From Rhynchospora pubera (taxonomy: Eukaryota; Streptophyta; Magnoliopsida; Poales; Cyperaceae), in assembly GCA_028095005.1 (NCBI GenBank), contig CM051459.1, positions 115,045,431 to 115,109,430 on the forward strand: 64,000 nucleotides of DNA, written 5' to 3'. Below the pieces are notes generated by a model, which did no database searches, was not told the origin of the DNA, and saw nothing but the letters and a program-made list of their open reading frames with translations. A program made the position numbers and the translations under genes. Position 1 is the first letter of the stretch. The number at the start of each line of letters is the position of its first letter. This document shows, piece after piece, positions 59,001-64,000 of the stretch.

Positions 59001-60109
59001 TCGAAGATAGGTAACTGTCTCGCACGTTTTTCGGGGTCCTGACCACAGACGAAGATCGCGGATCTCAGCTATGGGGTGAAAAACATACGGATCAGATACC
59101 CCTCGAGCCCCCTAAGATTCAAACATCGTTATCCGTTGAATGAACGAAAGATAACAACGCGACCTTACGGAACTCGAGAGTTGATTGTTTATTTGTGCGG
59201 GTTCTTTCCTTCCAATAGGCGCAAGCCCCTATTGTTAATTACCTCCGGCCTGGGTCGAAGTCGGGAATCCAGACAAGAGCACCTTCTCGGTCGGGAATGA
59301 ACAAACTAAGTGGGAAGGGAAACAACTTGGAACTCATTCTTTCTATTCCTCGCTTTTCGAGGAATATTTTTAATATTTCTAATGTTATAGGGGGTGTTTA
59401 ATCAGAGACTTTATATTTGGTACTATACTTTGGTGATTACCATTGTCTTCGATCATATTATGATTTTATTATTATGGTACTATGCTTTATGATCAGTACT
59501 GGACATTGGTTGACTTCTACGTCACGTTTTAAGGTCAACTTAGTTATTTTACTATGCCGACATTGGCTTGTAGCCACCATATGATTACTAAAGTCATCAC
59601 TGGGGGTTATATGTCCCAGGTCGACATTTACTCGATTTATAGATTTAGGATTTTAGGTTTTCTCGTTCAAGTCTCGACGGTAGATGCGCTATGCCTCATC
59701 TCAACAAGAACTAGAGAAGTCATTCTTTCCACTGACTAAGCGCTATGCCGTCTCGGAAGAACGTTATGAGATTTTGAGCTTAACACTAGGCAGATAAACG
59801 ACCTAGGTCAATCCTCAACCGTTATGAGAGCTTAGAGAAATCTCGGAGTTTCGTTCGAGTCAGCAGAATGAAGCTCTATGCCACCTTTTGACAAGAAAAT
59901 CGAAACAAGTGCTCCTTCCATTGACTAAGCGCTATGCCGTCTCGAAGTGAGCGAGGGTTGGACTTTTATTAGCCACATTTATTTTGATCAAGACTAAGAT
60001 CCTTTATATTTTCTTAAAAGCTTTGTTTTGGGTTGACTCTCTTGGAATTCTGCATTTTCTTAAAGCTTTGTTTTGGGTTGACTCGCTCGAGGTTAAGTGT
60101 ATATGTCAT
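59001..60109. other. Unidentified DNA with distinct composition
   Basis: Bases 59030-59330 are clearly richer in GC than their surroundings and contain no recognised gene. Bases 59390-60000 contain two copies of CTGACTAAGCGCTATGCCGT (near 59735 and 59920), and 60015-60087 has a direct repeat of AAAGCTTTGTTTTGGGTTGACTC. It could be a piece of an LTR retrotransposon or organelle-derived DNA; I cannot tell which. Confidence 0.35.
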
Positions 60110-60114
60110 GTTTA

Positions 60115-61855
60115 TGTTAGGAAGTGTGTAATTTTCAATTTTAATGCTAATTACAACTAATTTAGCCATCGAAACAACACACAAAAACGGATCGTGCACA
60201 AAAGCCATTCAACTCAAGAGAAAAGGGTTGGAAATATACCTCTCTTGGTATCGCAACCAAGAGGCTCGTTCCAACGGCTTTGATGTCGGTGGCGTGCCCT
60301 CCAAGAACCTCCTAAGGAATTAACCACCTTCTCAACTAATTATGCTAGTAATTAGGAGAAATGAGACTAATTCCTAAGCTTTCCCTCTTCTAGTTAATTC
60401 TCCAATTAATTTTAGGTGGGAAGCTTGCTCAACACATGAGCTAGTAGGTGAATAAGAGAAGAGATAAAGAGAGAAAAATTCTGAAAATTTTTCTTCCTCT
60501 TTGGTGGATTTCGGCCAAGGAAGGAGGAGGGAGAGAGATAGTGTGGAGGCTAGGGTTTGCTCCCAAAGAGCACCCCTTTATATAGACCGCTCAACTAGCT
60601 CTCATCCAAAATTACATGGACAAAATTGCCCCTTACCCTAGCCGCACCTACCAACCCCTTGGTTGGGTTGGGCCTCAAGTTTAGTTGAGCCCAATACTCT
60701 TCTATTTAATTACACCTTCCATTGGACATTAAATTAACCAATTAATTTAAAGCCCAATTAGCTCAAATAATAAAATATGTTGATTATAATTAATTATTAA
60801 CTATTTAATAATTAATATGGAATTAGTCAATGCATTAAATTATTTCTATATGATCTATTTGACTTAATTAATCATAACGGTCCATAACGGTATACGATTA
60901 ATTAATCAACTTATCATATTTTGCAAAACCAATTGTTGCAAATAAATAATTAATGCACGTGTGGTTAAACACCTTATTATGTGTGACTCTTTGAGGATTT
61001 ATGCTATGTTGGCCATGGAATTAAATCGTTATTTAATTCCAATAAACATAAGCGGTATCTAGCAACACGTTATGACTCCCAATTCGCATAAATAGTGTAC
61101 TGCTACAATATTTCAATCCTGCATAAGAGAATAATTAGTTTCTCTATTTTGATTCTTATGTCACACGATATCATCGTATAATCCAAGATAGGAATGTGTC
61201 ATTCTTGCAGATTATATGTTTCTTGATCTAAAGTTGATCGCCTAGTTGCGCGCATACGATCCAACTCCATCAAGGGGCCTAAACAGATATCGTCACTCAC
61301 TAGGTGAATTAATGAGGGACATACGGTTTTCTTGATGATTAGCTTTTTCCCGCACAATTCAAGAGAACATAAATAAAGTCCGTATAGCAGCCCTTATCGG
61401 GAATCAGCGGTAGACAATATTTATTGAACCTATCCTCATGTGGAAAAGATAAACATCTCAAACTTAGAACCAAAATCATGACGAAATAAACAATGACACA
61501 TAACACAATCCATATATTTATTTCATTGGGTCAAGTCCTGTACTATGTTCCATAACATATACATATGCAATTAAGTTGGTAACTCTTTACCTATGATTTG
61601 TAAAACTTAATCATCACTTAACTTGCATACTAATCTTATATGATAATTAATGTTCCTTGTTAATTATCAAGATTATGGACCATTTAGATTTATTATTGTC
61701 ATTCTAAAGAATGATCCACAGAGATCCACAATTCAGATCCTCAACCTGAATGATCTGTCAATAATAAACCTAGGAACAGATGATAAAATATCATCCAAGA
61801 CATAAACTAATAATTAAGTCATTAAATTATTGACTTCTAGGACATAACTCTAACA
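60115..61855 (-). mobile_element. Solo LTR with 5-bp target duplication
   Basis: Read on the minus strand the 1741-bp sequence starts TGTTAGAGTTATGTCCTAG and ends CACACTTCCTAACA. It thus has TG...CA ends with the short inverted repeat TGTTAG/CTAACA. The direct repeat GTTTA flanks it at 60110-60114 and 61856-61860. No internal retrotransposon genes and no second LTR adjoin it, so it is the product of LTR-LTR recombination. It is probably a Copia-type LTR, by general look only. Confidence 0.85.
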
Positions 61856-61921
61856 GTTTATACTATACATCCAACCTTTCTTCTTTGTTTAAACACTGTC
61901 GCCATTGTGACTAGCTCGTCT

Positions 61922-62228
61922 CCATAAGCATTCGACAGCGAAATTGAGTGGTCAGGTATGTAACTCGTTCCTCCTACAAGCTACGTTACCTTTTAGTTGC
62001 ATCAATTCACCTTTGTAATGACTCAATTTCATCATCTTCTTCACAGGCGGTGAACTCTTCCTCTTTTCAATTGGAATTGTTACCTCACCAATCCCCAGCG
62101 TGTCTGAGATCGCTGAGATCGTGAGTGCATCGCCTGTGCAGCGGTACAATTGGTTTGGGCTGAGGTGGCCGGAGTTGGTGGTACGGCGTTTGTCTTCATC
62201 GGAGATACCGTACCTATATTTTGAGTAA
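61922..62228 (+). pseudogene. Possible captured exon pair of an unknown gene
   Basis: A piece ending AFDSEIEWSG (donor at 61955, CAG-GTATGT) joins in phase 1 to 62047-62228 (acceptor TTCACAG), reading GGELFLFSIGIVTSPIPSVS and later YNWFGLRWPELVVRR before TAA. Clean splice sites and protein-like sequence suggest a real gene fragment. There is no start codon: a stop lies just upstream of AFDSE. Gene not recognised. It could be host sequence captured by the MULE. Confidence 0.35.
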
Positions 62229-62640
62229 CTGCTCCCTCCTTCTCCTTTCTTTCTTTATTTCTTTTAACGGTAAAGGGTCCGACCAATCATGCAATGACAC
62301 ATGGGCAGACCCCTTATTCGACTCAGTCGAGTCGATTGGCTTGGTGTTGAATCCATTCGGGGTCGAACTCAAGTCTATTCCGCCTGAGTCTATTTTCGAC
62401 AGACGAGTTTGGATTCGTAGCGGGTCTGGGTCTGGACCCGTCATTATTTTATTTGTTTTCGGCTGCTATTTTGCTGGGCCGCTATTTTTTATTAATTTCG
62501 CATTGGGCCGCTGTCTTGATTATTCGACTGTAGGCCAATACTTTATTTTTTGTGATGGGCCGCCGGCGATTTTGATATGAGAATGGGCCTTTTGTTTAAT
62601 GTAAAGCCCCACCCAATTTTGATATTTGTAATTTGAGATT
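62229..62640. other. Unassigned, open frame doubtful
   Basis: A 119-codon plus-strand frame (62221-62580) covers this stretch but has mixed composition and no domain. It may be the 3' untranslated part of the preceding fragment. Confidence 0.3.
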
Positions 62641-62644
62641 AATT

Positions 62645-63195
62645 TTGCTGCATGGTTTTGTAATATTGTTTTGGTGCCTATTCATTGGTCAATTTCGCAC
62701 GAGATTCTGCAGGGTTCTTTGTATATGTTTGAGAACTATGACTGCTTCAGATTTTCCGTTATATAGGACACTGATGTAATTAATTGTAGGGATATCTAAG
62801 GCTCCATATGGCATTCCCCAAATTAAATTACCATCCACTGTTTAGGAATTTCTGTATTTTTCCTCTCATACTTTCATGACTATCTGTCAAGGCTATTTTG
62901 TATGATTGCTGATATGGTTTTGGTTCGTATATTGCATAGTTTTATTTCTATGGTTTTGGCGCCTGTTAGTAGGCCATTTCAATATGAAATTTAGCAGGTT
63001 TCCTCGTATAATCGTAAGAAACGTAGTTGCTACAAATTCTCCGTTATGTGGGACGTGAGTGTAATCAATCGTAGGGATATCTAAGGCTCCATACGACATT
63101 CCCATAATTGAATTACAGTCCATATTTAGGAAACTTTGCATTTTCCTTTCACATTTCGTGACGATGCGTCAAGGCAGTTTTAGTTGATCGTAGAG
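62645..63195. repeat. Tandem duplication, unit about 285 bp
   Basis: Two diverged copies share AGGGATATCTAAGGCTCCAT, TTGGTGCCT/TTGGCGCCTGTTAGTAGG, ACAAATTCTCCGTTAT-like words and GTCAAGGC in the same order. The copies begin at about 62645 and 62930. Confidence 0.75.
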
Positions 63196-63600
63196 GTTTT
63201 GGTATTTTGGTTTTATTCATGGTATGGTTGCATGCAGCAAAATTTAGAGGCAAACAGTAACAGAATGCGATTTCGAGGCCAAATCAGATCGCCATGGAAA
63301 CGGAAGGAGATCGCCTGAAGAAGGAAGGTTGTTTGATTTCTAAATTTGAAATTCACGAAACGAGGGAATGGAAAGGTGCATTGATTCAGATTTACGAGCG
63401 AAAAGAATAAAAAATGGGCCAGACGCTAGGCCCAAAATACAGGTGCGCGCTGAGTGGATGGTATATAGTAATTACAAATTTATTACGGGAATTACTTAGA
63501 GTAATCAACACTTTCTACAATCACGCAATCAGAGCGTTATCCCTCTCACCCTCACCCTCACCCTCATCCTGCGCGAATATATTTTATTCCCCACGTCGAA
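63196..63600. other. Possible right end of the MULE
   Basis: Contains the duplicated 5' block (63290-63400) and the candidate terminal inverted repeat (63400-63490). A (CCCTCA)n-like tract occurs at 63545-63570. No gene is supported. Confidence 0.35.
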
Positions 63601-63649
63601 TCAAATCTCTTCCACATCCTTCGTTCCCCTCTCCTCACGTCGGTCTCGC

Positions 63650-63730
63650 CTCCGCCTCCGCCTCCGCCTCCACCTCCGCCTCGCCTCCACCTCTCCTCTC
63701 CTCCGCCTCCGCCTCGCATCCGCCTCCCCT
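63650..63730. repeat. CCTCCG-type simple repeat
   Basis: A pyrimidine-rich tract of CTCCGC and CTCCAC hexamers on the plus strand. An open frame through it encodes only low-complexity Ala/Ser/Pro peptide and is not taken as a gene. Confidence 0.85.
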
Positions 63731-63769
63731 CACTGCTCCCTCTCCGATCAGATCTGGTTGAGGAAGAAA

Positions 63770-64000
63770 GAAGGATAAGAAGAAAAAAGAGGTTTAGATC
63801 TAGTTCTGTTACAATTTGGGAGTAACTAAATTACAATAAGGGATGATATTAATTATTGTAAGGGAGTATCTAATATGTATAAGGGAGTAAATACATTCAT
63901 ATCTGATTCTGCTGTTTTTTTGGAGTAACTAAATTACTATAAGGGAGAAAATTGATCAGTATAAGAGAGTAACTAATATATACAATGGAGTAAATAATAT
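63770..64000. repeat. AAGGGAGTAA-type degenerate repeats
   Basis: Words of the type ATAAGGGAGTAA, AAATTACAATAAGGGATG and GTAAGGGAGTATCTAATA recur about every 30-40 bp to the window edge. This is the complement of the ATCCCTTAT words that fill the MULE introns, so MULE-like sequence continues beyond the window. Confidence 0.55.

Larger units (their letters stand above)
46625..63490 (-). mobile_element. Mutator-like element (MULE) region carrying FAR1-type transposase and Ulp1-like gene; outer limits uncertain
   Basis: Both internal genes are on the minus strand: transposase at 54532-58704 and Ulp1-like gene at 48019-52946. MULEs carrying Ulp1-like genes are known in plants (for example Kaonashi-type elements). 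A possible terminal inverted repeat pairs 46640-46770 (ATATACACCATCCAGTA, GCGCATACGGCCCATTTT) with the complement of 63400-63490 (ATATACCATCCACTCAG, GCGTCTGGCCCATTTT). If real, later insertions, including the solo LTR, lie inside. The inner limits 46.8-59.0 kb are firm, but the outer ones are inference. Confidence 0.5.

Noticed and set aside
62221..62580. 119-codon plus-strand frame
   Set aside because: It has no recognisable domain and overlaps the end of the captured exon pair in another frame. The start sits at an arbitrary position.
63414..63761. 115-codon plus-strand frame rich in Ala, Ser and Pro
   Set aside because: It is coded by CCTCCG simple repeats; no conserved part is visible.
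1..64000. CRISPR arrays, bacterial operons, rRNA genes
   Set aside because: The sequence is clearly plant nuclear DNA. Repeats are transposon-derived or tandem, without CRISPR spacing, and no rRNA signature was seen.

Overview
The window looks like nuclear DNA of a flowering plant, most likely a eudicot. It is AT-rich, its genes have GT-AG introns, and it contains plant-only families: a plant MEKK-like kinase, an S-type anion channel and a plastid chalcone-isomerase-fold protein. It is also full of plant transposons (hAT, Harbinger-like and Mutator-like elements, Helitrons and a solo LTR). Everything here was read by eye from sequence; no database search was run. Species and synteny are not established. 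|| Layout. 1-5.8 kb: intergenic AT-rich DNA with a MITE and a 629-bp hAT-type element with a perfect 8-bp target duplication. 5.8-14.6 kb: Helitron territory. A complete non-autonomous Helitron (5841-7237, minus) is followed by a second one whose 5' terminus at 14592 is nearly the same sequence. The second carries pieces of at least three host genes on the same strand: the start of an NPF/PTR peptide-nitrate transporter, the first part of the peroxisomal ABC transporter PXA1/ABCD1, and a twice-copied unidentified acidic exon set. All appear broken. 14.6-19.7 kb: MITEs and unassigned DNA. 19.9-21.1 kb: intact single-exon MAPKKK. 21.5-27 kb: MITEs and empty intergenic DNA. 27.3 kb: small two-exon gene of unknown function. 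31.7-32.5 kb: two-exon gene (minus) for a small protein with a putative myristoylation start. 37.2-40.9 kb: three-exon SLAH1-type anion channel. 43.2-45.0 kb: five-exon FAP3-type plastid protein (minus), with a 1.23-kb hAT element inserted 103 bp upstream of its start codon. || 46.6-58.7 kb, possibly to 63.5 kb: a decayed Mutator-like element region on the minus strand. It has a FAR1/MULE transposase gene (FAR1 DNA-binding, DDE and SWIM regions, several exons, at least two frameshifts) and a second gene of the plant Ulp1-protease-like type carried by some MULEs. The second gene has stops, frameshifts and substituted catalytic positions. Introns of both genes are built from shared repeats. 59.0-60.1 kb is unidentified DNA of different composition. 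60115-61855 is a solo LTR with a perfect 5-bp duplication. 61.9-64 kb has a possible captured exon pair, a tandem duplication and simple repeats. || The intact host genes are independent transcription units (a stress-type kinase, an anion channel, a plastid lipid-binding protein and two unknowns), with no operon-like organisation. The most distinctive content is the gene-capturing Helitron and the MULE carrying an Ulp1-like gene.
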